Positions 45,434 through 58,232 are shown, counted from the stretch's first letter. The stretch is 64,000 nt of DNA from Periconia sp. R9002 (GCA_023627715.1 JAMAHW010000016.1:434001-498000), one strand, 5' to 3'. Translations and numbers: made by a program. The notes: generated from the sequence alone by a model not told the origin.

Positions 45434-47755
45434 ATGTCCACGTTTCAAGCTGTCAATACCACTCTGACCGTGCCAGATCCCCCACCAAGTCGACCGGGCG
45501 ACGAGACAACCCCAACCACACCTCGACCCAACTCCAACTTTTTTGTCGAGTCTAAGCCGTCCGAGGAAGTTCGCGCCGATGAGTCGGCCGCCAAAACCCC
45601 AACTCGCAACAGTTTTGGCCTTGCGGCTCAGCGCCCACTACCATCCTCGCCTTATACCCCTTCGCGTGAGTTCAGCGCTACTCCAAGTAGCAGTCACGGC
45701 GTAAAAAGGGAAAGTTCTCATCACTCTTCGCATTCTGTCGATTCTCAAGATGTAGAAATGGGTGGTGGAGAGGACGAGGGCATAGCATCGGACGATGAGA
45801 GTGTCAACGACGATGCAAAGCAGGCTTCCAAAAAGAAGAAGAGTCAACGATTCTTCTGTACCCAGTATCCCCCATGCACATTGAGCTTTACAAGAAGCGA
45901 GCATCTGGCTCGGCATATTCGGTTAGTTCTAAACCATGCTTCTGCTTTTCAAACCTTGTTTGACTGACGCCTGGGCAGCAAACACACTGGCGAACGACCG
46001 TTTCAGTGCCACTGTCAGCGACGCTTTTCGCGGCTTGACAACCTTAGACAACACGCGCAAACTGTGCACGTTAACGAGGACATCCCAGGAAACTCCTTGG
46101 CTGCTCAGGGCACCCGGTTCCAGAGACAGATCAGAACGGACCGCGTACGACCGCCGGGGAATCGGTCACGAGCAAACACACTAGGAAGCACCACCGGAAG
46201 CCACAGCAGAGGCCACAGTAGAAATCTTTCGGCTTCCAGCATTGCCTCTACTGCCTCAAGCATCAATGTTCCTCAGTCTCCAGATGTGAGGCGGCGCCCG
46301 CCCCCGTTAGCCATGGCCAACGATGGTGCTGCTAGGGCTCGTCTGTCACTTAACAATGTCGATAGCTACAACCCTCCTTTAATGGGAAGCCCGGGTCCAA
46401 CCGTCGTGGATTATAACCCTCAGTCTAACGGAGCGAGCACGCCCACTTCAGCGACCTTCTCTGCCGCAACAGGTAGTCCTTCCCGATTCGGCTCTGCACT
46501 TCAGTCTCCCGTATCGTCTTCTTCCCGCCCTGTTTCCTGGAGTGGTGCTGCGCCGAGTGGACGACGTTTGTCTGTTCCTACTAGTAGTAATCCCTTTTCT
46601 GGTCCACCAGGGCAGTTCGTTCCTTCCTTCATCACTCCTCTGCCTTCCTCTACATCTTCCACGTTCTCCAACCAGAGCAGTGTCTATGCCAGCCCCACCG
46701 CTTCGAATTTCCCAGAGTCCAGGAGGGAGTCAAATGCCGAGGCCGATTGGAGAAGGCGTACCTGGCATCCCGGGACATACGCTGGCCCGCGTCCAGCGAC
46801 CAGTGGGTTAGGTTACTACCAGAATCTAGACGCCCCGGGCCCTACCTTCACGTCACAACCTGCGGCTTCCCAAACTACAAGGCTCCCTGGAATCGAAAGT
46901 TTCGATCACGCACCGCCTATGCCGTCGATACCCCGCCGCCAGCCGAGTCCCATGCAGATCGACACCGCCGCCCGACCTGTTACATACCATGCACCAACAG
47001 ACACTTCATTCCGGCCAAGGCATGAGAAACGAACGAGCATATCGTGGGATACTACTCTCCAGAATGGTATTAATAGCCTCGAAATTGCAAGTCCGCACAC
47101 CGCAAGAGAACAATGGTCGCAATATCGAAACAGCACTGGGCAAGTTGCCAACTCTCGGCCGACAACAGCACCTCATCCGGGATATCTGAATGAGCCACAA
47201 ACAAATGTACCACCACCACCCGTTCAAATGCCTTCGTCGGATCAGGCAAGAGGCTCTCAAGATTCACCTGTTACCCCCAAGAAAAACAAGCGTCAAGCTT
47301 GGTACAATGGCCCAGTTGCACATGCAGCGCAAGGTCAAGTTCCTGCCCAAACTGGCCGCTTCGTCCAACGCACATCACCTGAGGATTCCAGTAGTAGCGA
47401 AGGAGTCCCGACCCCTTCTAACTCATCTATGACTGAGTACCACCCAGCCATAGTTCATAGCAATGGTTATGTAGAAGCGCACCCTTCCGGCCCATCGGCT
47501 CTTCCTGTTGAGGTACATAAGCCAGCGCCTCAAGGATCCATCATGGACAGGCCCCATCCTATTCATCACAACTACCATCAATATGCAAGTCAAAGCTACA
47601 CCGACTCGGTCTACAGGTCTCAACGAGAAATGGAACGAGCACCGGCGAGTTTGGGCCAGCCATTACCTCCACCGCCTGCCACCGACATGCGGCGACTCGA
47701 GGCACTTGTTGCTGTAGCCACTGGGGAACGTCAAGCAGTCGGGGACCGGGCATAG
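45434..47755 (+). CDS. C2H2 zinc-finger transcription regulator (two N-terminal-half fingers)
   Basis: Predicted nuclear DNA-binding protein. Exons 45434-45921 and 45979-47755 encode 754 aa. Fingers lie at about residues 140-192: [20 protein letters not shown] followed by [20 protein letters not shown], then [14 protein letters not shown]. Finger 2 has a CxC spacing instead of CxxC. A conserved basic extension follows ([20 protein letters not shown]). A Lys-rich cluster ([11 protein letters not shown]) precedes the fingers. The remaining ~530 residues are Ser/Pro/Gln/Asn-rich and disordered, suiting an activation or repression region. The intron splits the linker at the last Arg of finger 1. 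Similar proteins occur across filamentous ascomycetes; the target genes cannot be told from sequence. Confidence 0.87.
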
Positions 47756-48901
47756 AAATGGACGACTAACGGCTGCGGTGCCTCTGACCTTACCGAAGTC
47801 CTTGGATTTTACCATCACACTATACTTTAACTTGATTTCTACATATATATACCTAGGGAGGACGACTTGACGATTCTGACCCATCGCTTACCTAACGAAT
47901 CTCCTTGACCGCAACAGATTTACGGTGGTCCAATTCTTTTTCGATGCGTTTCCTATGTCCCGTTGTACGACGCCAATTCGACGGGCTGATCTCTCGAAGC
48001 ACATCAGCTTAATGATACCCATGAGTAGGGAAGAAGGGTCCCCCCAGGCCCAAATGTTACGGTCGGTTTTCCTTTTTCATGTTTTTAAATGCGCGTTTGA
48101 TTGCTAGTCGCGTGTCACGAATTTCTTGCTATCTGCATACTGCTATGCGTGTGCCATGACGAATGGGAGCATATTTCTAGTCTGAGGAGTGGGATATACC
48201 AGATCGAAGCACGGTAGGCGTCGTTGGCTTCGTGTTGTTCGTTTCGGATAGGTTGGTTGTCTTTGGTCTTTTTCTGCTCATTCGAGTCTTCTTCGCTTTG
48301 ACGTCGCGTTCGTCTGTTTTCCTTCTGCCAGAGAGGACTTTGGTCATGACTGCTTTAGAGGCAGTGTAATAGGTGGTTTAGTTGAACTATTGGTTTTGGA
48401 TCGAGTCGACGTTGAATACATTTGCTTGTACATGTTTATCTTGAAACACTGCCAGAGGTCTTCTCTTCCCGTATCAGCATTACCCAGAAATCTAAAGATT
48501 GAATTGAATTTCCACCAAGTGAAAACGGTGCGATACAGTGCGCTAAGGATCATCATCACCTGATCTTGGAAAACGGTTCGGTCGTGAGAAGACGTTGGCA
48601 CACTTGGTGTGTGGTTGGCTATGGTGCCGGCGTCGTAACTTGTACTCGTAACCATTGAACATCACTCGAGTCCCCTTTTCTCCCTGGTGGAAGCAACATC
48701 GGATGTCGCAGCAAAAGCAGAAGACTTGAAATAGGCACCCAACCTTGTTGTTGTCGATTTTGATTAGTTTTGGCATTCGGCTGCAGATCTAGCGACATGT
48801 CTAACTACACCTTGCTGCATGTTTCATCACTCATAAGGGAAACTAGACCAATCCTAGTCCAAACTTCGCCTCGAAATTTCCAACCATCCTCCACCTTCCA
48901 A
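47756..48901. other. Intergenic between convergent C2H2 and SEC24 genes
   Basis: 1.15 kb of 3' flanks. I see no gene, RNA or repeat; T-rich segments near 48230-48310 are unremarkable. Confidence 0.5.
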
Positions 48902-51900
48902 CTACTGAACAACCTAGACGTAAAAGTCAACACACAATCATTGATCTCAATCAGGCCAAGTGGATAAGATGAGGGGCACGTCATCTGTTGTTGAACATAC
49001 CTTTTCCCTTAGCATGCCGAGCCACTGTTGCAAGCTTACACCCTGGTCTGCTCGGTCTTCCACGAGAAGAGTTTGTGCCCAAAGTTTCAAGCTTGGGTCA
49101 CCGTCTTCTTTCACGACATATAACGTAGGTACAGTGATGCTGCCTACACCCTTTGCCTTATGGTCTCGTGACTTTTCCAGAACAGCATTTACACGCTCGT
49201 TGAAGTCGTTATCTAGCCGGGGTAACGTAGTCTTGCCCTGCTTGATCTGTGTACGATCTTCGACACCGAAAACATCCTGGATAAGAGCTGGCACTGCATC
49301 CCGGCCAACCCATCTTATCAAAGTCAGTATACAAAGGTGTGAAGCAAGTGGCAATGTGAGCTTACAAGAACTGGTTAACACCGTCATCCAAAAGGTATAG
49401 ACCGTATGGCACGATGCGCTCAGATGAAAGGTTCAAGAGGGGGGGCATGACAATAGCGCCGGTCTGAGGGTCCGCTATGCCTGTGTCATCCGGCATATCA
49501 TGTAGAGAGTAAAATGCGGGATAGATATATCTCAGAAGTAATGCGGTTGGCAAAGTAGATATGAGGCATAGCGCAGCCGCGCGCAAGTCCTACCAAGTTG
49601 GTCAATGTATGGCTATAGACACGGTTGAATACATAACTTACGGAGGGTATTTGAGCGCTCTTCCGTAGCCCAACGTTTTTGATCAGACCAAGAAAGAGGA
49701 CAGGAAGCGCGCGGAGGTTCGCCGGCAAAGCTGAGCAAGTTAGTAATGGAAGCAATAAACAGACTGAAAACACGGCTTACTTAGTCCACCAGAGCTACCG
49801 CCAGCCAGATTTGACCTATATGTCCCAAGAATCTCGATGACCTTGGACTGTAAAGCATCTCGGGCAGCATCAAGCCCACTAGACAAGGCGCGTTCGACAG
49901 CTTTGTGGCTGAAGTATGTGGTGATTGCTTGAGCATCTGCCGACGCGTAAACATTGGCCAGATTCTCGGTAGTCGGTAAAGCCAAAGTCATGACACGAAT
50001 TCTTCTGGAGCCATTGCAACTCGTGTGGAGTACAGCAGCTTGCAAGAAAACAGCAGGCCGCGTCAAAGTCTCATCAATGGCCACTTCAACATTGTACTGT
50101 TGATCCCTGGGGAACGATGGAAACGCGCAAAGATCAGAGGACCGATTGAAGAAATTCCCATAGAATGCTGACATGCGCAGTCCTGTGCTAGCACGAACAC
50201 GAAGCACAGCTTCAAGACCGATCTCTGAGCTGAGATAGTTTGTGAACTCATGAGCCAATTTGATCGCGTCTTCGGGCCTAGCTGCGTTCCAGCCTGGGTA
50301 GAACCATGTTTGGCCGCCGGTGTACCGCGGAAGGTTACTCAACGAAGCTACATCCTGATATGCGCTGGAAAAGAGAAACATGTCGATCGAGACCTGATTT
50401 TTCGAGCACTCCACAGCAAAGCTTTTGTAGAAGGAATTCTGAGTCTGTAGAAGACTTCCCTCCTTGCTAGTGCCCAGTATATCCTTTCGCTCGCGGTTTT
50501 CCAGCTTTCCAAATCCGTGGTTGGGCAGGGACGAGGAAATGACGGTGATTTTGGCACCAATGGCCGCCGTCATCCGGTGGCCAGCACGAAGGGCAGAGCC
50601 CATTGCCGAGGCAGTTTGCATGTTGTCTTGGAACATGGTGGGGAGCTTTTCGAGGAAGGTTTGGACGTTCTGCATAGATTCGGAGAGCGTTACGAGCAAG
50701 TTGTCGGGTGTGGGGAGAAATGGCTCATCGAGATCAGAAACTACGAGCATGGACGGGTCATTGTTTTCGCTACCATCTCGAGGGATAGAAAAGTAATACA
50801 GGCTTGCATCGAAGCCGATGAAACCAACTCGTGTTCTATTGGGGACAAAGATTAGCAATGGGTGGAACACTTGACTGGAGAGAAAGTGGCGGCATACCGG
50901 CCATCCGCGTTGGGTATCCGTGGAAGAGCTTCTGAGATGATTCTGGAGATAGTGGCACACAATCCGTTGACGAGCGAAGGCTGGCCAACCTCGATCAAGA
51001 AAAGATAGACCAAAGGCTGTGGAGGGCGAACCATGTATTCCTGTGGTGCTACGAATTCGACAACCCCATAGTTGAGCTCACTCCTCTGCCAGCGATCAAC
51101 GGCCTTCTGCTGCGCCGCATCCCAGTCAAAAGCCTACAGTTGGTGTCAGCGTTGCATTCATTCCAAAGACAGGGAGGTACATGGAACAGGAACTTGGGCA
51201 CGAACCTGGGGCACATCATTGGTAAGATTGCACATGTTGCATCTCCATCTGTGGCCATGATCGAGGAAGGTGACGAAGGGATTGATGTACGCCCTGAACA
51301 AGTTAGTTCGCAGGGTTCCCACGCGAGCGGGGCGAGGGAGCTACGTGCCTACACCGACGGCATCGGCTGATGACCTGGTCGTCTATGACGGGGACTGGGG
51401 CCTCGTCATCGTGCAGCGAAGTATATGGCTGGACGATGAGGGAGAAGGGCAGCTTAGACTTCTTGAGCAAGCTGTGGGTGGTAGGGACGCAAGCCAGGGT
51501 GGATCGAATGTAGGGGGCAGGGCAATTGGCGTGAGGGGACGGGGTAACTGCGAGGTTGGCAGGCAGCTGGATGGGCGGCGGGGGCGAGTCAACCTCGGAG
51601 GCGTGGACAGGTTGGGCAATGAGGTCGGATGGGTACAGCTGGTTCTGCTGGGCGGGGGCGGCCTGCTGTAACTGAGGGTTCACTTGGACGGGTTGGGGGC
51701 CCAAGTTCATCTGCTGGAATTGCTGGCCAAGTGTATTTGGGTCCTGGGTGGGAGACATTGGAATGCCTGGGGAGTAGCCCGGGGCTGGCACTCCATACTG
51801 AGCCGGCGGTAGAGGACCTCCTGCTCCTCCTGCTCCTCCTCCTTGGACGGCGTTTGCGCCGAATTCGTAGGCAGCGCCCGCATACCGGTCCCTCTTCTTG

Positions 51901-51911
51901 CGGTCCGCCAT
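48902..51911 (-). CDS. SEC24: COPII cargo adaptor Sec24
   Basis: Principal cargo-binding subunit of the COPII inner coat. Eight exons: 51911-51349, 51293-51206, 51133-50898, 50835-49781, 49730-49642, 49589-49366, 49313-49001 and 48913-48902, giving 859 aa. It starts [20 protein letters not shown] with a Gln/Pro/Gly-rich region. The zinc finger is [16 protein letters not shown]...[15 protein letters not shown]. Trunk and later signatures include [59 protein letters not shown] and [16 protein letters not shown]. The last exon codes only VVQ and stop. [20 protein letters not shown] and [13 protein letters not shown] mark the classical Sec24 class, distinct from the Sfb3-type gene at 13484-16566. 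Intron 1 needs a GC-AG boundary. Confidence 0.93.
51294..51348 (-). other. SEC24: GC-AG intron within SEC24
   Basis: 55 bp intron starting GCACGT and ending TTCAG, with an ACTAAC branch-point-like sequence near its 3' end. It splits an Arg codon so that CRRC joins RAYINPF, keeping the zinc-finger spacing. The nearby GT dinucleotides do not restore the frame. Confidence 0.75.
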
Positions 51912-52395
51912 GGCACGAGCAGGCGGGAGTGGTGGGGCGAATGAATGGGAGGGGAGAAGAGAGTCGAGGCCGAGTATAGACGCGAGCGCGGGCGTGGGAG
52001 TAGGCGAGGACTCGAGTGGACGTGAGAAATGGGCGACGTAGTTGCTGTGTCGGAGCCCGCAATTTGGAGGTGAGGTTGAAGAGCTCCATGTGTCTTCTCC
52101 ATGCCCCATGTCCCGCCGCGCTAGGACCCCACCACTGCCTTGGAACTCGCTTACTGTGTAGCGCCACGAACGCCAGCATCTATTACATGTATACAACAAT
52201 GGAAGTAGACATCATCTATTGTTCATACAGCCAATTATCTAGACTTCCTTCTGTAACAAGTCCTAGCCGCGAATATGGGTAACCATGTCGAGCGAGACAG
52301 AAGAGCAAACCCAAGGAAACGATAATAAGACAAAGACGTCACACCCAGAACTGCTCCCATCCTTTTCCTTCCCCTCTTCACTGCAACCCCAATCA
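51912..52395. other. Intergenic, SEC24 promoter / eisosome gene 3' flank
   Basis: Both neighbours are on the minus strand. On the minus strand the stretch next to the SEC24 start is pyrimidine-rich, consistent with a leader. Nothing else recognised. Confidence 0.5.
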
Positions 52396-53634
52396 TCATA
52401 CCGCGCGCTCTTGCTCTACCGCAGGCGCATCGAGGCGTTCTTCTTCACTTCCTTTCCCACCTGGACTCGTCCCCTCGGCATAAGTCCCTTGATCCTGCGC
52501 TGCTTGGTTGACTTCGTTGCCGTCCATGCTCGTGTCGTTATCGACTGCTTGCCCTTCAGGCATGGCTCCCCGCCCAAGGTTTCCAGCATACGAATGGATT
52601 GGCTCTAGATTGGGCTGCCAGTTGCGAAGCTCGTTCTCAGCATCAGTCAGCACTTGACGAGCATGGTCGGTCTCCTCAAACACAGCATGTGTGTCACCAG
52701 GAACAATGGGCGCATCGTCAATAAGGTTCAGCAGGCGACGCGCATGTTTGGCCAAGATGATTTGCTTTTCCGCTCGCTCAATCGTGGCCGCAAAATGAAC
52801 GTCGTAGGCTTCTTTGAACTTTTGGCGAGTCTAGGCCAGTAAGCACAATGGTGTATGCACCGAAGGGAGTATTTGACTAACAACGTTCGCAAGCTGTGCT
52901 TCTGCCACCAGATTCTGCGCCTCGGAGCGGACAAGCTCCTGTTCAAGCTGGACGAGCTTGGTACTCTGCGGTTCCTTGTATTTGAGCTTGGCTATCTCGT
53001 CCGAAACCTATCGCAACATGAGCTGCAGACCTGTCGACATACAAACAGAGCGCAAACCTTGGTTTTGTGATCACGGCTGGGCTGGACAGAGCTCTCTGTG
53101 TTCCGAATCTGTTTCAGCAATGCTCGGTACCCCTCCAACGACTGGGCGTAGGCCTCTTCCTGTTCTGCAATCTCTGCCATCAGAACTCCCAGTTTGTCCG
53201 AGATTTCGGAAATGGCATCATCGTTGGTAGCCTCGCCCCACTCGGAAAGCTGCTGGGCAATGGATGAACGCTCATGTCCTGCGGCTTCATAAGCTGCGAT
53301 TGCATGATTCTCCGATTTGATGAGCTTATAAAGCTTTTTCGATAGGTCGGGCTGCTGCATGCCTCGCAACGAGGCCATGGTGAAGCGATGCCTAGGGGCA
53401 CTCTTATCGGCGCTGGAGCCATCCTTCTTGGAACGTACAGATAATGATCTGTTCCTGATATGGGTGGCCTCAGCGGTCAGTGACTAACAGCGAGAGGATA
53501 CTCGCAGAAGGCAATCTGCATGTGCCAGAGACGGTAGGTGGGATGGGTCAAGGACGGGAGTGTCAAAGAAGTGGCCGAAGAAGGAAAGCAAATGGAAGAA
53601 ATACTAGTAGGGAAAAGCGAAGATTGGCCTACAT
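52396..53634 (-). CDS. Eisosome core BAR-domain protein, Pil1/Lsp1 family
   Basis: Forms filaments that shape plasma-membrane furrows (eisosomes). Exons 53634-53633, 53454-53058, 53007-52882 and 52830-52396 give 319 aa. Residues 1-~30 are basic (NRSLSVRSKKDGSSADKS), then comes the Pil1-type BAR domain: QQPDLSKKLYKLIKSENHAI, AQQLSEWGEATNDDAISEIS, LLKQIRNTESSVQPSRDH, DEIAKLKYKEPQSTKLVQLE and LVRSEAQNLVAEAQLANV. The acidic tail ends AVEQERAV. Only the last base of the first Met codon is in exon 2, so the start ATG appears split: AAACAAAACAT|GTAGGC...CAG|G. The donor is weak. If wrong, the first unsplit in-frame Met is at 53378, which would drop the conserved basic N-terminus. Confidence 0.88.
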
Positions 53635-55554
53635 GTTTTGTTTGATGGCCAAGGGAAGTATGGCTAGCGCTCTTGTAGAGAGTGAGAGGAGCTACCGTAG
53701 CTAGCGGGCGGGGCAGCTGGCGAAGAGCAATGGAGGTACAGTAGAGTAAAAGGTGCCAATTAGGCGGTTGTTTCAAGTTAGCTGGCGGGTGGTTGTTTTT
53801 GTGCTGAAGCGCAAGACGATGGGTGGTGGGTTCAAGGAGGGAGCAAGAGGCGGCATGTGGGTTGGCTGTGACGTGATGTCATCATGCCCTTGCAGCTGCA
53901 TACAGCAACATCAATCAATGGCACTTGAACTGTTCATTTTTGTTTGCATCAAGTACCGCCACTGCCGGATACAAAGGATACAGTCGGTGGGAGGTTGGCA
54001 CAAACATTGTTTACAAACAATTTGGAGGAAACAGACGGCGGCCAGGTCCGGGGTTGCGGCGCATTGATTGCTTTGATTCAAAAAACGGCTGATCGTCAAG
54101 GACCAATTTGAGAAAGCCATCATCACGTCCACCAACCGCAAGACGACATGCATGTACAGTAACTTGGTGCAATGTGCATGCCATGTCACTGGTACATACC
54201 TGCCTACATACATTATGTACTTGCCTAGCTATGGACATGACTTGGATGTTGCTTATCATGGGTGCATGCATGAAGAATGTAAGGCGGCCTGTATACATGT
54301 CAATGTCCATGTACATAGGTGAGATCAAACCCATCTGCAGCGAGACCGGGACGGGAAGGAAGATAGATTGAGTTAACGGAAGGAACAAAACAAGCCCACA
54401 AAAAAACCCCACCTGTACGTGTGGGATTGAAGACATTGATATTGACAATGATGTCTAGGTCGAGAGATTCCTAATCGTGCATTACTAACATGGACTTCTG
54501 GACCATGTCCATCCCCCGTCGCCGCCAAGCCACCGTCCCATGTCGTCTCCACTCCCGTCTCGTGGGTGCGACTCACTCATCGACCGCGTCAACTTTCCAC
54601 CACATACAGCAGTTAATAGCCTGCTGACCCCATCGCATCCTATCCTGTACTGCCGAATTGGCCCGGTCTGAACTGCCATCGCACGAGTACCTACACATGC
54701 CTCACACATGCCAAATTATCATGCATCCTTCATTCAGTCCCGCTGGATCCATTGATCCCATCTCCCATCACTATGCATTTCCATGTTGCCGCTTCGGGCG
54801 CTCAGGGAATCAATTTTCCCAACAATGGAAGGTTGATTGTCTTCACTTGTCAGATCCATGTCTTTGGAATGGGATGCAGCCGTTCGATCCTGGAGCCCGG
54901 GCATCCGATGCCATACAGCGAATCAATCGCGCTCCAAAAAAAATCCAGGTTACGCTTGTCCAAACTCAAACACCATCATCACCGCCAATCCCGCCCCGTT
55001 GCTCGTCCCATGTTTCCAGGCTTGGGCTCCGTGGGCAGGGCCCACCGATCATCGGAATTGCTCCTTTTCAAGTCCCAGATACCCTCACCTGCATGAGGTC
55101 ACCCCGGTGCCTTAAAAGGTTTCCCCGGAAGCTATCTTGAACCCGAACCTGAATTCTCCAATAGCAACCACCGTAGAACTGACATTTCCCCGATTCGTAA
55201 TTGGCCATCAGGCATACCGTACGATACTCACCTTAAGCTGTGCCTCTGTCTTTGCCCTGCTGTGTACCACGCTCATCCATCTGCATGTGCCCAGGTCCCT
55301 GTCGAGCACCCGCGCCGCTGCTAGCCCGGCCTTCACAAATGCTATAGCCACGCAATATCAATGACGTTCGGCTCCCCCTCAGGAGATGCGCGACCCTGCT
55401 TGAAGCCCACGTCCGAGCTTGAAAGCGTAGTGGGTACAATGAATGAAAATCGAGTGATTGGTAACAAATTGGTTGTCAAGCCAAATATAAAATAGCTGTA
55501 CACCCACCCACTTCATGTGGTCGGTAGGTTTGCATCTCCTCATTCTCCGCCAAA
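53635..55554. other. Large intergenic region, eisosome and catalase promoters
   Basis: 1.9 kb between divergent genes with no supported gene. It has several TACATG/GTACAT motifs (54150-54320). ATG-initiated frames of 90-160 codons between 54650 and 55365 lack family resemblance and overlap each other. A TATA-like box next to the catalase gene is listed separately. Confidence 0.5.
55486..55493 (+). promoter_or_regulatory. TATA box of the catalase gene
   Basis: TATAAAAT 62-69 bp upstream of the catalase start codon, in CCAAATATAAAATAGC. Spacing suits a short 5' UTR. Confidence 0.5.
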
Positions 55555-58232
55555 ATGTTCACCTCTCGTTGCCTTATCCTCCTTGCTGCTTGCAGTCAGT
55601 TCACGTATGCTGCCTGCCCATTGATGACAGGAGAAGAGCTTCCAGCTCACCATCCTCCTGTTCGACGGCAAACACCTCCCAAGGCTGAATCAACTGACGA
55701 CTTCCTCGCCAATTTCGAGCTTCACGATGAAGACGTATATTTGACGAGTGATGTCGGTGGACCAATGTCTGACCAAGAAAGCCTCAAGGCTGGTGAAAGA
55801 GGACCGACTCTTCTCGAGGACTTCATCTTCAGGCAAAAAGTGAGTAGCTCGTACGAGTACCAGACCTTTCTGATACAACGTCGTCATATATACCGCTTGA
55901 ATGGGGTGCTAACAGGAACAGATAACACATTTCGACCATGAACGTGTACCGGAGAGGGGTATGGTTACACTGCACTGTGCCTGTAATATTTGTACTAATT
56001 CGAAAATACAGCTGTCCATGCAAGAGGTGCTGGGGCACATGGAGTATTCACGTCTTACGGGGACTGGTCGAACATCACCGACGCCTCTTTTCTGAAATCT
56101 GCAGGCAAAGAGACACCCATCTTCATCCGTTTCTCAACGGTAGCAGGAAGGTTAGTACATCTCACCTTGATGCGGCACGCCGCATGTTGTTCAACGACCT
56201 CATTAAGCCTATCATGTCAATTCAGTTTCACTGACTATATACATGAAATCTAGTCGTGGATCCGCTGATACTGTTCGAGATGTGCACGGCTTCGCTCTGC
56301 GCTTCTACACCGACGAGGGCAACTTTGGTAAGATCTCTGGCGTTTCTGATAACTTGGCTTCTAACCATTACATTTTCCTTGATAGATATCGTGGGAAACA
56401 ATATCCCGGTCTTTTTCATTCAAGATGCAATCAAGTTTCCGGATTTGATTCACGCGGTGAAGCCGATGCCTGATCGCGAAATTCCCCAAGCTGCCACCGC
56501 CCACGACAGTGCCTGGGACTTTTTCAGCCAACAGCCCAGTACTCTTCACACACTTTTCTGGGCAATGAGTGGCCACGGAACTGTTCGCTCATTTCGACAT
56601 ATGGACGGATGGGGTGTTCACACCTTCCGGTTCGTGACTGGAGACGGACAGAGCAAACTTGTGAAGTTTCGCATGAGGACACTGCAGGGCAAAGCTTCGC
56701 TTCTGTGGGAAGAGGCACAAATAGTCGCAGGGAAGAATGCGGACTATCACAGACAAGATCTCTTTGACAGTATTGAGGCCGGCGAGTTTCCAGAGTGGGA
56801 GGTATGTACCGCTTTACTTGTGCTATGACCGTCCAGGCACGTATGCTGATCAACGCAGTTCGAGGTACAAATCATAGAAGAGGAGGACGCGTTGCGTTTT
56901 GGATTCGATGTCCTGGATCCCACTAAAATTATTCCCGAGGACCTCGTGCCTTTTAAGCCTCTTGGAAAGCTCACTTTGAACCGCAATCCGCGAAATTACT
57001 TCGCTGAGACAGAGCAAGTCATGGTACGTGATACATTTCAACTTACTTTAGTCTCATGCTAACTGGCCTCCAGTTCCAACCTGCTCATCTTGTCCGCGGA
57101 ATCGACTTCTCCGAGGACCCTTTACTTCAAGGCCGTTTGTTTTCGTATCTGGACACCCAGATAAACCGCCACAATGGGCCAAACTTTGAACAACTTCCCA
57201 TCAACCAACCGCGTGTTCCATGGCACAATAACAATCGCGATGGGGCTGGTATGTTCCCCTTCTATCAAGCGAAACTTGGGTGCGCTAACTTCAACAGCAC
57301 AAATGTATATTCCTCTGAACACGGCCGCTTACTCGCCCAACACGCTGAATCAAGGTTCCCCTCGCCAAGCAAATCAAACTGCAGGAAGGGGATTCTTCAC
57401 AGCCCCCAACCGTAGTGTTGGTGGCAAGCTTGTGCGCGCAGTGTCTCCGACTTTCGCGGATGTCTGGTCGCAACCCAGGTTGTTTTTCAACTCCCTGTTA
57501 CCCGTGGAGCAACAATTCATCATCAACGCTATGCGCTTCGAAACTGCTCAATTGAAGAGTGATGTTGTCAAGAACAACGTACTGATTCAGTTGAACCGTG
57601 TCAGCCACGATGTCGCTACTCGCGTTGCAACGGCACTAGGCCTAACTGCGCCCGAGGCTGATCCAACGTACTACCACGACAACAAGACTATCGGTGTCTC
57701 AGTCGCCAAAGACCCGCTTCTTAAGCTCGACGGCTTGAAAGTTGGATATCTTACAAGCAGAACTGCTTCAGGGAGCAACTCGAGCACTGAGTCTGTCAAG
57801 TCTGCTCTTGCACAGTCGAAGGTGAAGCTCGTTGTGGTTGCCGAGTCCCTAGGAAACGGTATCGATCAAACGTATTCAACCACGGACGCCTCTCAGTTTG
57901 ACGCCATCATTGTCGCCGATGGTACTGGCGCGCTTTTCTCTCCTACCACGAACCTGTCAAATGCCAATTCAACCGCCGGTCAAAACGCGACTTCATCCAG
58001 TTTTAGTACACTGTACCCTGCCGGCCGTCCATTGCAGATTGTCCAAGACAGTTACCGCTGGGGAAAGCCGGTCGCTGCTATCGGGCTGGGAACGCAGGCA
58101 TTTGAGGCTGCAGGTATTGTCGCCGGCACGCCGGGAGTTTACACTAGCGGCGAAGTCAACGCTTTGTCGGATGACTTGAAAAACGGTCTGAAGCAGTTCA
58201 AGTTCCTTGATCGCTTCCCGCTTGACCAGTAA
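55555..58232 (+). CDS. Secreted large-subunit (clade 2) catalase, CatB-like
   Basis: Haem enzyme converting hydrogen peroxide to water and oxygen, here probably exported. Eight exons: 55555-55839, 55922-55958, 56012-56150, 56254-56327, 56386-56801, 56859-57023, 57074-57248 and 57298-58232, giving 741 aa, the large-subunit size. A signal peptide ([20 protein letters not shown]) is followed by a propeptide-like region with VRRQ. Active-site His lies in [20 protein letters not shown], Asn in [14 protein letters not shown], and the proximal Tyr in [20 protein letters not shown] flavodoxin/DJ-1-like C-terminal domain ([38 protein letters not shown]) marks the large-subunit class. All introns are GT-AG. 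Confidence 0.95.

Noticed and set aside
44853..45467. 204-codon ATG-initiated frame overlapping the start of the C2H2 gene, possible overlapping uORF
   Set aside because: Its Pro/Ser/Thr/Arg composition follows the CT-rich leader and no family is recognisable. It matters only if transcripts start before 44853, which cannot be seen here.
54658..55140. 160-codon frame in the catalase upstream region
   Set aside because: Overlaps two other frames of similar length, no family resemblance, no splice or start context support.
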